Assembly (NCBI GenBank): GCA_018240405.1
Contig: JAFEFW010000616.1
Span: 53,692 to 117,691 of the forward strand
Length of the DNA: 64,000 nucleotides
DNA from: Pseudomonadota bacterium
GTDB taxonomy: Bacteria; Pseudomonadota; Alphaproteobacteria; Acetobacterales; Acetobacteraceae
Reading direction: 5' to 3'
Below, one piece after another: positions 42,719 through 51,964 of the stretch (position 1 is the first letter of the stretch; the number at the start of each line of letters is the position of its first letter). The notes below the pieces were generated by a model. The model saw nothing but the letters and a program-made list of their open reading frames with translations. It had not been told where the DNA came from and did not search any database. The translations under genes and the position numbers were made by a program.

Positions 42719-43579
42719 AGGCTGTTATGGATTGGTCGGCGAGTAAACCCCAAGTTCCGGCCTATGACAGATGCCCGGAAGCGCTACCCCTCTGACGTCA
42801 GCGACGAAGAGTGGGCGCTGGTTGCGCCCTACCTGACGCTGCTGCCGCAGGAGGCTGGCCAGCGCCAACATGCCCTGCGCGAGGTCTTCAACGGCCTGCG
42901 CTACATCATCAAGACCGGCGCGCCGTGGCGGTGGATGCCCAATGACCTGCCGCCATGGGCGGCGGTCTATCAGCAGGCGCAGCGCTGGCTGGCCGCCGGC
43001 TGCTTTGAGGCGCTGGCTGAGGATCTGCGTGCCGTGTTGCGCCAACTGGCCGGGCGTGCCGCCGAGCCGAGTGCGGCCATCCTCGACAGCCGCACCCTGC
43101 GCTCAACGCCGGAAAGCGGCCCACGGGCGGGCTACGACGGCGCCAAACGCAAGCGTGGCTCGAAGCTGCACATGGCGGTCGATACCCTTGGTCATCTGCT
43201 GGCTTTGCATGTCACGCCTGCCAATGCCGATGACCGCGCCGAGGTCGGGCGGCTGGCACAGGCGGTGCAGGAGGCCACCGGCGACAGCGTCGATATCGCC
43301 TTCGTCGATGCCGGCTACAATGGTCCTAATGCTGCGGCGGCGGCCCAGGCACAGGGCATTGAACTGGTGGTGGTGAAGCTTCCTGAGGCGAAGAAGGGCT
43401 TTGTCTTGCTACCCCGACGCTGGGTGATCGAACGTTCCTTCGGCTGGACGACACGGTTTCGCCGGTTGGTCAGAGATTACGAGCGCTATGCCAGCACACT
43501 CGCCGGGCTGCACTTCGTCGCCTTCGTCTGTCTTATGCTTCAACAGGCCGCTCGACTTGTGGTCTGTTCATAACAGCCT
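42719..43579 (+). mobile_element. IS5-family insertion sequence, complete
   Basis: An 861-bp element with 11-bp perfect terminal inverted repeats (AGGCTGTTATG at 42719-42729 and its complement at 43569-43579). It is flanked by direct CTAG copies at 42715-42718 and 43580-43583. It holds a single transposase gene and appears intact. Size, ends and short target duplication fit the IS5 family, IS427-like group. It interrupts the chemoreceptor gene. Confidence 0.92.
42764..43573 (+). CDS. IS5-family transposase
   Basis: 269 residues in one frame. The N-terminal part SDEEWALVAPYLTLLP followed by LREVFNGLRYIIKTGAPWRW is the DUF4096-type start seen in IS427-like elements. The DDE triad lies in AILDSRTLRS, IAFVDAGYNG and WVIERSFGWTTRFRRL. 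No frameshift is needed for expression. It should cut and move the surrounding element. Confidence 0.93.
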   Translation: MTDARKRYPSDVSDEEWALVAPYLTLLPQEAGQRQHALREVFNGLRYIIKTGAPWRWMPNDLPPWAAVYQQAQRWLAAGCFEALAEDLRAVLRQLAGRAAEPSAAILDSRTLRSTPESGPRAGYDGAKRKRGSKLHMAVDTLGHLLALHVTPANADDRAEVGRLAQAVQEATGDSVDIAFVDAGYNGPNAAAAAQAQGIELVVVKLPEAKKGFVLLPRRWVIERSFGWTTRFRRLVRDYERYASTLAGLHFVAFVCLMLQQAARLVVCS

Positions 43580-44837
43580 CTAGTCAGGGCCGCGGCCAGG
43601 GTTCCGACCTCATCCTGCTGCGCGATCGCCAGTTTCTGATCCAGTTCGCCTCGGGCGATACCCTGGGCAAAGGTTACGCAGCCGCGTATCGGCTTGACGA
43701 TGCCGCCGGCCATCAGCCACATTGCGCTGACGCCCAGGCCTGCGACCGACAAGCCGACGCCGACCAGCCAGAACGCCGTGCTGACGCTGCGATCCGACAG
43801 GTCGCGCCCCAACGCTGTCGCTTCCACCAGCGCGACTGAGCGCGGCACCTCAACCAGAACGCTCCAGGGCTTGCCGGTATTGCCGAGCGGGATCGGCGCG
43901 AACGCGCGCAGCGTATCGTTCTGTGCGTCCAAGGCGACCGCGGCAATTCCTTGCTGGACGTTGCGTAAGTCTTCGCTCCAGTTGCCGCTCAGGGACTGAT
44001 AAGATTTGCCGATCATGTCAGGATGCTTCGAGCTGGCGACCACCAAGCCCATATTGCTGATGATGGTGACCACGTTCTTGCCGTCGAAGATAGCGGCACT
44101 GACATCCGTTGCCAGCTTTTGCACGAAGTCCAGATCGAAGTCTGCCCCTGCGACACCACTGAACTTGCCGTCGATCACGATCGGCACGGACAGAGTGGCA
44201 AGATAGACGTTCCGGCCCTGCACGATATAAGGCAGCGGATCGAGCACGCTTTCGCGTCCGCTTTCCTGTGGACCGATATACCAGCCGCCCTTCATCACGC
44301 CGTTTGGATGCAAGGCGCGGCTGTCGTACTCGACCAACGGCTGCATGGCTACGTGGCCGCTGTTGTCACGGTTCCAATATGGAATATAACGCCCTGTTGC
44401 ATCTGTGCCGGTTTCCCGGCGGTTGCGGTAGGCGGCATCCTGTCCGTCTAACGCATCCGGCTCCCAGGCGGTATAGGTGCCGTTCAGCAGCGGCTCGCGC
44501 CGCAGTACGGCTTCCAGGATGCGGTTGATGTCCGTGCGCCTGGCTTCGGCCGGCAAGCCCGACTTACCGTCGGCCAGTATCGAAAAGCTGGCGGCCATGT
44601 CACGGGCGGCATCAAGTGCGGTGCGAAAATCGAGCAGGATCTTGTTGGCCTGCACAGCGGCAACTTGGCCGAGGAATTCCTCAGCTTTTCTGTTCAGCAC
44701 TTTTCCGTGCTGTTCTGCACAAAGCTGGCGGTACTGAAGGCGGACAGCAGGCTCCAGCCTGCAAGCAGCACGATGCTGCTCAAGAGGCAGACGCCGGAAA
44801 TAGTCGCAATCTTGGTCTTGATCGAGCGGAAGGCCAT

Positions 44838-45029
44838 TAGCACACCAGACAAATAATGTCTGTAGGCTATCGGCACCTAGTAAAGGAACGGTTAACGTCG
44901 AGCGGATAGTTGTGGTCAGCAACAAGCCAGAAGTAGTGGTGGCAGTGCGGGAGGCTCCGTCAGCGCTCGCATCAGGGTTCTCATCTGGCCAATCTGGCTT
45001 GGCGTACGCGGCGATGGTGGGAGCGGGTA
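44838..45029. other. Upstream region of the broken chemoreceptor gene
   Basis: No gene is supported. It must hold the old promoter of the chemoreceptor; the adjoining right side is transposase debris. Confidence 0.4.
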
Positions 45030-45167
45030 ATGCGGTGTGTTGGCTACCGCTCTGCCGCCGTTTCGGAACGGCCGGAGCGCGACGCCCATGGCTACCGCAG
45101 GTTCCGCTGCGGGGTCTGCGCCACGCAGTCTGACGGGTTTCGTCGGCACGCGCGCCCGCAAGCATAG
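45030..45167 (+). pseudogene. N-terminal fragment of an IS6-like transposase
   Basis: 46 codons starting MRCVGYRSAAVSERPERDA with HGYRRFRCGVCATQ. This matches the zinc-ribbon N-terminus of IS6-type transposases (C-x-x-C...SERPERTAQGYRRFRCRxCGKQFNER). One Cys of the first pair is lost, QFNER has become QSDG, and a stop follows. Only a remnant. Confidence 0.5.
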
Positions 45168-45207
45168 GTGGCGTTCAGCGGCAGGCCAGGCGGTCCGGCC
45201 ACGCGGA

Positions 45208-45381
45208 CGGCGGAAGCTGCATCATTCGATCGAGGACCTGCAGGCCGACCTCGATGACTGGATGCGGCACGACAACACCGAGCGAACCCACCCGGGCTGC
45301 TGGTGCTACGGCGAGACGCCGACACAGACCTTCGTTGACTGCTGCCAGTGGCCAAGGAAAAGGTGTTGCGGGGGCGCGTAA
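45208..45381 (+). pseudogene. C-terminal fragment of an IS481-like transposase
   Basis: About 57 residues, HHSIEDLQADLDDWMRHDN then TERTHPGCWCYGETPTQTF. This corresponds to the end of the integrase core in IS481 transposases (LQADLDxWLxxYNxERTHQGKMCCGRTPMQT). The catalytic Asp residues lie in the missing part. It sits next to the IS6-like scrap, so two unrelated elements decayed here. Confidence 0.65.
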
Positions 45382-45619
45382 GCAGACAATTCATCCCGTC
45401 GAGCACCAAACGCAGCGCGATGTCTCACTGCCAGATGCAGTCCACGCTCTTGCAAGTCAGTGCACCAGCCGCCATCGCCGCCTGTTCTACTTCCAGGGTA
45501 AGTCATCAAGAATTCCGTGCTACTCAGTAGCATACTCTCGTGTTGCTCCGTGTCGGCTTGATTGACCAAAGTTTATAGCCGCACCGCCCCCGCCAGGAGA
45601 CGTGGGAAACCCAACGCCG
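45382..45619. other. Non-coding stretch after transposase remnants
   Basis: No gene, terminator or repeat is recognised. It separates the IS debris from the FkbM gene, which ends at 45620 on the other strand. Confidence 0.35.
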
Positions 45620-46429
45620 TCACCAGGATACCACCCGCTCCAACCGATGCAGCAACGCGCGCCGCTCCCCCTCCTCCACCGGGACCTCCGGTGCAAACGG
45701 AAAGAACCACAGCGGAATATCCTGCGCCTGCGCATTGTTTCCGGTATCCAGCGCTGTCGGGTAGAGCGTCCGGGACGGTGCGCGCCTCACGAGGTCGGAG
45801 CGGACATAGGAAAGCTCCATCACGTCGCAGACCACGAACGGACCGACTACTCCCACCGGCGCGTAGTTGTTCGCATGCACATGAAACAGCGTGAACTGCT
45901 TTGTCAGATTGGAGAGTGCGCGGTGCGCGCAATCACAGACCTCCGGTTTCCACAATTGGAGCAGGCCATGCACCTCCACCACGATCTGGTCGAACTGACC
46001 CAGCGTCATGTCGTCGGCAGCCGCCAGCACCGACCATTCCGCACCTTCAACATCAATCTTTAGCAACGTCGCGCCGCCCAGCCGCGGACGCACCGCCGCG
46101 ACGTGATCGTGTAGCGTCAGCAGACCAACCGCCGGATCAGACTCACTTGCCAAGCCCAGGCGGTGGAAGTGGAAGCCGGGATGGACGAACGGCGGACCGT
46201 CGATCGTGTGGTCGTACTGGAACACCGGATGGCCACGCTCCGCCAGTTGCAGATCAAAGCTGCATTCACTGCCGATGCCAAAGCTGAAAACCGGCTGACC
46301 CAGGCGCAGGCAATCAGCGATGACATAGCCGCCGTCACCCATTTTGTTCCCCATGCGGATTTTTCCGATGTTGATGTCGTATGGGGTCAGCAGCCGGAGC
46401 GTCTCGTACAAAGCGATGATCGGGGACAC
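45620..46429 (-). CDS. FkbM-family methyltransferase
   Basis: 269 residues. KIRMGNKMGDGGYVIAD at the start and FSFGIGSECSFDLQLAERGH form the SAM-binding half. LLKIDVEGAEWSVLAAAD is the FkbM hallmark (KIDVEGxE), followed by FDQIVVEVHGL. The start is GTG at 46429 with AGGAGA 5 nt upstream; the frame is open far further upstream but without a better start. FkbM enzymes O-methylate sugars or polyketides; here the substrate is unknown. Confidence 0.8.
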   Translation of the reverse strand: MSPIIALYETLRLLTPYDINIGKIRMGNKMGDGGYVIADCLRLGQPVFSFGIGSECSFDLQLAERGHPVFQYDHTIDGPPFVHPGFHFHRLGLASESDPAVGLLTLHDHVAAVRPRLGGATLLKIDVEGAEWSVLAAADDMTLGQFDQIVVEVHGLLQLWKPEVCDCAHRALSNLTKQFTLFHVHANNYAPVGVVGPFVVCDVMELSYVRSDLVRRAPSRTLYPTALDTGNNAQAQDIPLWFFPFAPEVPVEEGERRALLHRLERVVSW

Positions 46430-46607
46430 GGGATCTCCTGACGGGTCTGCTGCCGCGGCGCCGATCTGCCTACGCATAGGTCGGCCCGAGGCGTCAACAA
46501 GATGTTTCGTCGCGGCACACCCATCAGTTCCGTCGGCAACGCGCCGACTTGCCATCCGCGCCCAAGCGGAGATGGTGGTGTCGTCATTGCCTTCCCGGAG
46601 CCCACGC

Positions 46608-47381
46608 ATGTCAGACCCCTTCGCCGCCTTCCGCCTCGCCGGCCGCACCGCCCTGGTCACCGGCGCCCGGCGCGAGATTGGCCGCGCGATCGCCCTCGGC
46701 CTTGCGGGCGCCGGTGCGCGCCTCGCCATCCACCACGTCGGCACGCCCGAGGAAACTGAGGACGCCGCCCATGTGGTGCGGGAGATCGAAGCACAGGGCG
46801 GCATCGCCGCCGCCTTCGCCCAGGATTTCGTCCTGGATGACGCCGGCCACGCCCTTGCCGCCGCCGTCACCGCCTGGGCGCCCGTCGATATCCTGGTGCT
46901 GAACGCCTCGATCGAACTGCCGGAAGATTTTGCCACCATCACCCGAGAGCGCTTCGACCGTCAGATCGCGGTGAACCTGCGCACCACGATGGAACTGCTG
47001 CAGGACCTGGTGCCACTAATGGCGCAGCGCGGCTGGGGCAGGGTGGTGACCATCGGCAGCGTGCAGCAGGAGCGTCCACACCCCGCCATGCTCGTCTATG
47101 CCGGCAGCAAAGCGGCCCAGCTCAACTGGTCACGCAGCCTCGCTCGGCAGTACGGCGGCAGCGGTGTGACGGTGAACAACCTTGCCCCCGGCGCCATCCT
47201 GACCGCGCGCAACAAAGTGCAAATGCAGACCGAAGCCGAGGGGCTGATCCAGCGCATCCCCGCCGGGCGCCTCGGCACGCCGGACGACCTGGTGGGCGCG
47301 GCGATGCTGCTGTGTTCCGACGCCGGCCGCTACATCAACGGAGTGAACCTCTACGTCGATGGCGGGCGTACGGCCGTGTAG
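46608..47381 (+). CDS. Short-chain dehydrogenase/reductase (SDR)
   Basis: 257 residues: TGARREIG (18-25) binds NAD(P), NAS (99-101) matches the NAG site, and the catalytic set is S151, Y164 and K168 (YAGSK). It ends YINGVNLYVDGGRTAV, the classical C-terminus. The glycine motif reads TGARREIGRAI instead of TGxxxGIG, a common variant. CGGAG lies 8 nt before the ATG at 46608. It is divergent from the FkbM gene. The substrate is unknown. Confidence 0.87.
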   Translation: MSDPFAAFRLAGRTALVTGARREIGRAIALGLAGAGARLAIHHVGTPEETEDAAHVVREIEAQGGIAAAFAQDFVLDDAGHALAAAVTAWAPVDILVLNASIELPEDFATITRERFDRQIAVNLRTTMELLQDLVPLMAQRGWGRVVTIGSVQQERPHPAMLVYAGSKAAQLNWSRSLARQYGGSGVTVNNLAPGAILTARNKVQMQTEAEGLIQRIPAGRLGTPDDLVGAAMLLCSDAGRYINGVNLYVDGGRTAV

Positions 47382-47390
47382 CCGCCGGCG

Positions 47391-48296
47391 CTACTGCGGG
47401 AACCAGGGCGCCGAAAGCTGGCGGACCAGGCGTAACCGACCGCCCTCCAGCTGGAAAATGTCCTGCATGACCGCAGTGCGGTGGCCGAACAGGCAGCCTT
47501 CGGGCGGGTTGTCGTCCGGCGTAGCGGCAATGCGGCCGGAAGCATCCACGCCAAGACGCACGGGTGCGCAGCAATGCTCCGGACTCAGCAGGAAGCTACG
47601 CGCCGGCGTCTCCAGCTTCGTTGTTCGGGTTTGCCCATCCCGGCGCGAGATCAGCGCAGGGATCGGGCAGATATCGCGAGCGCTTTCTTCCTGCGCCGTC
47701 GCATAGTCGAACGGCTTGCGAGAGGGCAGCAGCGCCAGGCAGCTTCCATCGGGCAATGCTACCGCAGTCGTGTCCTTGGCCAGCGGGCAGGCAGCCTCTC
47801 GGAAGCCGCCCACCATCTTCGCCGTCTGCGTCGCCGCGGCAACCGAGGCACAGGTCGCGTCGAACGCGCTTGGTCCACCAGCGCAGGCAGGCACGCACAG
47901 GTTCCAGTTGAACCGCATGGCCCGCTGCAGCGCGGGTGGCAACGCGGCGAGGCGCGCGCCCGGTGTAGACTGCGCCAGGTCATAGTCCAGCAGGACGTCA
48001 AGGCACGCTCGATCGTCGCCGGCGCGATGCAATGCGAGCGCAAGGTCATTGGCAATCGCACCCAGTGTCGCGGTCGACAAGCCACCACTCGGGCCGCCGC
48101 AGGCATTCATCACCTCCCGCAGCATGGCGCCCGCATCAGCAAACCGTCCGGCGTCATAGGCACTCTTGAACGCGCCGCGCGCGGCGGCCACTGCCGGTGC
48201 TTCGCAGCTTGGATCAGCGGCGGCGACGGGCCGCCCGCCGCCCAACGCGAGGACAGTCAGCCCAATAAGGACACACTTAACAAACAGCGCCCACAT
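47391..48296 (-). CDS. Secreted cysteine-rich protein of unknown function
   Basis: 301 residues with an N-terminal signal peptide (CVLIGLTVLALGGGRPVAAAD). The mature part is helical at first (possible TPR-like region, AAARGAFKSAYDAGRFADAG) and carries about a dozen Cys, as expected for disulfides outside the cytoplasm. No family is recognised. It converges on the SDR gene and is divergent from the peptide transporter operon. Confidence 0.62.
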   Translation of the reverse strand: MWALFVKCVLIGLTVLALGGGRPVAAADPSCEAPAVAAARGAFKSAYDAGRFADAGAMLREVMNACGGPSGGLSTATLGAIANDLALALHRAGDDRACLDVLLDYDLAQSTPGARLAALPPALQRAMRFNWNLCVPACAGGPSAFDATCASVAAATQTAKMVGGFREAACPLAKDTTAVALPDGSCLALLPSRKPFDYATAQEESARDICPIPALISRRDGQTRTTKLETPARSFLLSPEHCCAPVRLGVDASGRIAATPDDNPPEGCLFGHRTAVMQDIFQLEGGRLRLVRQLSAPWFPQ

Positions 48297-48425
48297 GGCG
48301 CGGCAATGGACGAACAGGTCACGCGGCTGTCAATCGTGCCTGCGTATCGGCAGCAGCCAAGGGGGCTCCGTCCCAATCCGGTATACATCTTGCTTAACCT
48401 CCTCTCGTCCACCTGAGAGGGCTTC

Positions 48426-50033
48426 ATGAAGCGCCGTACCCTGATCAAGACCGCTGCCGCCGCGGCGGCCCTGGCAACCCCCGCCGTCCGCCGCACCGCG
48501 GCCCAGGCGCCAACCCGCAATGAGACGCTGATCGTCGTTCAGGAATACGGCCCCAACAGCATGGACATGCAGGGCATCGGCGCTGCCCAGCCGGTCAACG
48601 GCGTGTCGTTGAACTGCTACGACACGCTGATCCGCTTCAAGCGCATCCCGTTCGCCGAGGGCATCATGACGCATGACCTGAAGGCGTATGACCCGGCCCT
48701 GGCGACTGAGTGGCAAGTCGCCAGCGACGGCATGAGTTGCACGTTCAAATTGCGCAAGGATGCCGTTTTTCATAGCAAACGCCCCGTAACGGCCAAGGAC
48801 GTCAAGTGGTCGATGGACCGTGCCGTCACCATAGGCGGTTTCGCGACGACGCAAATGGCCGCCGGAAGCCTGGAGAAGCCGGAGCAGTTCGTCGTCGTCG
48901 ACGACAACACCTTCCGCATCGACTTCGTCCGCCGCGACAAGCTGACGATGCCGGACCTCGCGGTGACGATTCCGATGATCTACGATAGTGAATTGGCGAT
49001 CGCCAATTCCAATGGCGATCCACTGGCCAAGGAATTCCTGAAGAACAATGTCGCCGGCAGCGGCGCCTATAAGGTGGAAAGCTGGAAGCCTGGGTCGGAG
49101 ACCATTTACGTCCGCAACGATGACTGGAAGTGCGGGCCGCTGCCGCAACTGAAGCGGGTGATTACGCGTGACATCCCGTCGCCGTCCACGCGCCGCGCCC
49201 TGATCGAGCGTGGCGACGCCGATATGTCCTACGGCCTGCCGCCAAAGGACTTCAAGGACCTCGCCGAAGGCGGCAAGGTCCGCGTCGCCGCCGTGCCGGT
49301 GCCGAATGCGATCTGGTACGTCGCGATGAACACGGTGAACCCGCCGTTCAACGATGTCCGCCTGCGGCAGGCGGTGGCCTGGGCGATGCCCTACGAGAAG
49401 ATCTTCAACGCCGCCCTGTTTGGCCGCGGCGTGCCGATGTGGGGCGGGCCGGAGACGGTGCAAGGCACCAAGTGGCCGTTCCCGTTCAAGTACAAGACGG
49501 ACATGGAAAAGGCGAAGGCACTGGCCTCTGCCGCAACCGGCGGCACCACGGTCAATACGACGCTGATCTTCGACGCCGGATCAGCGACCATCGCTGAACC
49601 CATGGCGGTGCTGGTACAGGAGGCGCTGGGCCAGATCGGCATCAAGCTGGAGATCAGCAAGATTCCTGGTGCCAATTTCCGTGGCGAACTGAACAAGAAA
49701 ACGGCGCCGATGGTCATCAACCGATTCGGCGGCTGGCTGGACTGGCCGGATTACTTCTTCTTCTGGAACTACCACGGCAAGAACTCGATCTTCAATGTCT
49801 CGTCCTACCAGAACAAGGAGATGGACGCGCTGATCGACGGCGCCCGCTTCACCACGGACGAAACCGTCTACGACACCGACGTAAAGGGCTTCCTGCAGAT
49901 GGGCATGGACCAGGTGCCGATGGTGTCGATCTGCCAGCCCTTCCACGACGTCGCCATGCAGAAATACATGAGTGGCTACACCTACTGGCCGTGCCGGGAG
50001 CCGGATTTCCGCTTCCTCGTCAAGGGCGCCTGA
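48426..50033 (+). CDS. ABC transporter solute-binding protein (dipeptide/oligopeptide type)
   Basis: 535 residues, SBP_bac_5 family, with a Tat-like signal MKRRTLIKTAAAAAALATPA and cleavage after AAQA. Conserved: WQVASDGMSCTFKLRKDAVF, KPVTAKDVKWSMDR-like KRPVTAKDVKWSMDRAV, NPPFNDVRLRQAVAWAMPYE. It captures the ligand in the periplasm for the permeases encoded next. The ligand could be a peptide, glutathione-like compound, opine or sugar; it cannot be told from sequence. First gene of a five-gene operon. Confidence 0.92.
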   Translation: MKRRTLIKTAAAAAALATPAVRRTAAQAPTRNETLIVVQEYGPNSMDMQGIGAAQPVNGVSLNCYDTLIRFKRIPFAEGIMTHDLKAYDPALATEWQVASDGMSCTFKLRKDAVFHSKRPVTAKDVKWSMDRAVTIGGFATTQMAAGSLEKPEQFVVVDDNTFRIDFVRRDKLTMPDLAVTIPMIYDSELAIANSNGDPLAKEFLKNNVAGSGAYKVESWKPGSETIYVRNDDWKCGPLPQLKRVITRDIPSPSTRRALIERGDADMSYGLPPKDFKDLAEGGKVRVAAVPVPNAIWYVAMNTVNPPFNDVRLRQAVAWAMPYEKIFNAALFGRGVPMWGGPETVQGTKWPFPFKYKTDMEKAKALASAATGGTTVNTTLIFDAGSATIAEPMAVLVQEALGQIGIKLEISKIPGANFRGELNKKTAPMVINRFGGWLDWPDYFFFWNYHGKNSIFNVSSYQNKEMDALIDGARFTTDETVYDTDVKGFLQMGMDQVPMVSICQPFHDVAMQKYMSGYTYWPCREPDFRFLVKGA

Positions 50034-50039
50034 CCCGCC

Positions 50040-51050
50040 ATGCGCGCCGTGCTGATGCGCCTGGCCGGCGCCGTGCCGACGATCTTCGGCGTGGTGGTGG
50101 TGACGTTCCTGCTGACTCGCGTGCTGCCGGGTGACACCGCCACCTACTTCGCCGGACCGGCGGCGACAGCTGAATCGATTGCCCAGATCAAGGCGAGCCT
50201 GGGCCTCGACCAGCCGCTGCCGGTGCAGTTCTGGCGCTACCTCGTTGCGCTGGGGCACGGCGACCTCGGCATGTCGCTGACGACAGGACAGCCGGTGCTG
50301 AAGGAACTGGTGACGCGCCTGCCGGCGTCGGCGGAACTGACCTTGTGCGGCCTGTTCCTGGCGATCGGCATTGCATTGCCGCTGGGCGTGCTGGCAGCCG
50401 TGCGGCAGGGCTCGATCATCGACCACGCCTGCCGGATCATTTCGACAGCGGGCGTATCTCTGCCGGTGTTCTTCACTGGTCTGCTGCTGGTCTATGTCTT
50501 CTACTTCGTCCTCGGCTGGGCGCCCGCGCCGCTGGGACGGCTGGACACCTTTGCCACCCCACCCCGGCCGTTGACCGGCGCCTTCCTGATCGACTCCCTG
50601 GCAATCGGAGACTTCGAAACGTTCCGCGCCACGGCTTCGCAACTGGCGCTGCCGGCCATCACCCTGGCGCTGTTCGCGCTGGCGCCGATCGCGCGCATCA
50701 CTCGCGCCTCGATGCTGGCGGTGCTGGGATCCGAATTCATCCGCACCGCCCGCGCCAGCGGCCTGTCCGGCCCGAAAGTGGTCGTCACCTACGCCCTGCG
50801 CAACGCGCTCCTTCCCGTCGTCACCGTCCTCGGCATGGTCTTCTCCTTCCTGCTCGGCGCCAACGTGCTGGTGGAGAAGGTGTTTGCCTGGCCGGGCATC
50901 GGCAGCTTCGCGGTCGAGGCGCTGATCGCCTCGGATTTCGCGCCCGTGCAGGGCTTCGTGCTGACCATGGCGATCCTCTACGTGCTGCTGAACCTGGGGA
51001 TCGACCTGCTGAACAGAGCCATTGACCCGAGAGCGAGGCGAGCGGCATGA
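50040..51050 (+). CDS. ABC transporter permease, DppB type
   Basis: 336 residues with six transmembrane helices. The LPGD-T-A-T-Y-F-A-G region, SLGLDQPLPVQFWRYL and the EAA loop near EFIRTARASGLSGPKVVVTY are those of the B-type inner-membrane subunit. It starts 6 nt after the binding protein and ends in a 4-nt overlap with the second permease. Confidence 0.93.
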   Translation: MRAVLMRLAGAVPTIFGVVVVTFLLTRVLPGDTATYFAGPAATAESIAQIKASLGLDQPLPVQFWRYLVALGHGDLGMSLTTGQPVLKELVTRLPASAELTLCGLFLAIGIALPLGVLAAVRQGSIIDHACRIISTAGVSLPVFFTGLLLVYVFYFVLGWAPAPLGRLDTFATPPRPLTGAFLIDSLAIGDFETFRATASQLALPAITLALFALAPIARITRASMLAVLGSEFIRTARASGLSGPKVVVTYALRNALLPVVTVLGMVFSFLLGANVLVEKVFAWPGIGSFAVEALIASDFAPVQGFVLTMAILYVLLNLGIDLLNRAIDPRARRAA

Positions 51051-51952
51051 GCGCCACGACAGAACCAGCCGCCGCGGTGGCGGCGCCATCGCCGGTGGTG
51101 CGGCAAAAGTCCAGCACCTGGCGGCACATTCGCTACGTATTGAGCGAGAACCCGGTGACGCTGTTCGCCGCGGTCCTGTTTCTGTGTTTTGCCGCCATGG
51201 CCATCTTCGGCCCGGCTGTCGCGCCCTACGATCCGCTCGCCAGCGATACGATCCGGGCGCTGGAGGGGCCCAGCAGGGCGCATTGGTTCGGCACGGACCA
51301 GTTGGGCCGCGACATCCTCAGCCGGGTGATCGTCGCCGCGCGCATCGACCTCGGCATCGCCGTCGCCTCGGTGGCGCTGGTGTTCGCCGCGGGCGGGCTG
51401 GCGGGCCTGGCCGCCGGGTTCTTCGGCGGCTGGGTCGATGCCGTGGTGGGACGCATTGCCGACACTATCATGGCGTTCCCGCTGTTCGTGCTCGCCATGG
51501 GCATCGTCGCCGCGCTGGGCAACACCATCCCGAACATCGTGCTGGCAACAGCCATCATCAACTTCCCCCTCTACGCCCGCGTCGCGCGTGCCGAAACGAT
51601 TACCCGCCGCGAGGCCGGCTTCGTCGATGCGGCGCGCCTGTCCGGCCACCGCGACGGCGTGCTGCTGCTGACGCAGGTGCTGCCGAACATCATGCCGATC
51701 ATGGTGGTGCAGATGTCACTGACCATGGGCTACGCCATCCTGAACGCCGCCGGGCTGTCCTTCATCGGCCTGGGTGTGCGGCCGCCGACCGCCGAGTGGG
51801 GGATCATGGTTGCGGAAGGCGCCAGCTTCATCGTTTCGGGTGAGTGGTGGATCGCGCTGTTCCCCGGCGCCACGCTGATGCTGGCGGTGTTCTGCTTCAA
51901 CCTGCTGGGCGACGGGCTGCGCGATATCGTCGACCCGAGGAGGCGCACATGA
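51047..51952 (+). CDS. ABC transporter permease, DppC type
   Basis: 301 residues: an N-terminal OppC-type cytoplasmic stretch, then APYDPLASDTIRALEGPSRA, HWFGTDQLGRDILSRVIVAA (family signature) and the EAA loop ARAETITRREAGFVDAARLS. Six helices. It pairs with the preceding permease. Its stop codon lies inside the first copy of a 14-nt tandem repeat that also carries the next gene's start. Confidence 0.93.
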   Translation: MSATTEPAAAVAAPSPVVRQKSSTWRHIRYVLSENPVTLFAAVLFLCFAAMAIFGPAVAPYDPLASDTIRALEGPSRAHWFGTDQLGRDILSRVIVAARIDLGIAVASVALVFAAGGLAGLAAGFFGGWVDAVVGRIADTIMAFPLFVLAMGIVAALGNTIPNIVLATAIINFPLYARVARAETITRREAGFVDAARLSGHRDGVLLLTQVLPNIMPIMVVQMSLTMGYAILNAAGLSFIGLGVRPPTAEWGIMVAEGASFIVSGEWWIALFPGATLMLAVFCFNLLGDGLRDIVDPRRRT

Positions 51953-51964
51953 GGAGGCCTACAT
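51937..51964 (+). repeat. 14-bp tandem duplication of a ribosome-site/start region
   Basis: GAGGAGGCGCACAT is followed at once by GAGGAGGCCTACAT (12 of 14 identical). Each copy ends in AT followed by G. The first copy's ATG overlaps the permease stop but is out of frame with the ATPase; the second supplies the AGGAGG and ATG actually used at 51963. Confidence 0.8.

Larger units (their letters stand above)
41799..44837 (-). pseudogene. Methyl-accepting chemotaxis protein, disrupted by a frameshift and an IS element
   Basis: Three pieces make one chemoreceptor. From ATG 44837 comes the N-terminus with its first membrane helix (ISGVCLLSSIVLLAGWSLLS) to about 44700, where NSTEK is followed by TGC TGA. 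One base is missing in the A-run GGAAAAG, and the adjacent frame continues VLNRKAEEFLGQ. The middle piece carries a dCache-like sensor region, the second membrane helix and HAMP (VKPIRGCVTFAQG), and stops inside the IS. The C-terminal piece (41799-42713) has the signalling domain with [20 protein letters not shown]. Removing the IS with one CTAG restores the frame exactly. The receptor cannot be made intact. The signal it sensed is unknown. Confidence 0.88.
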
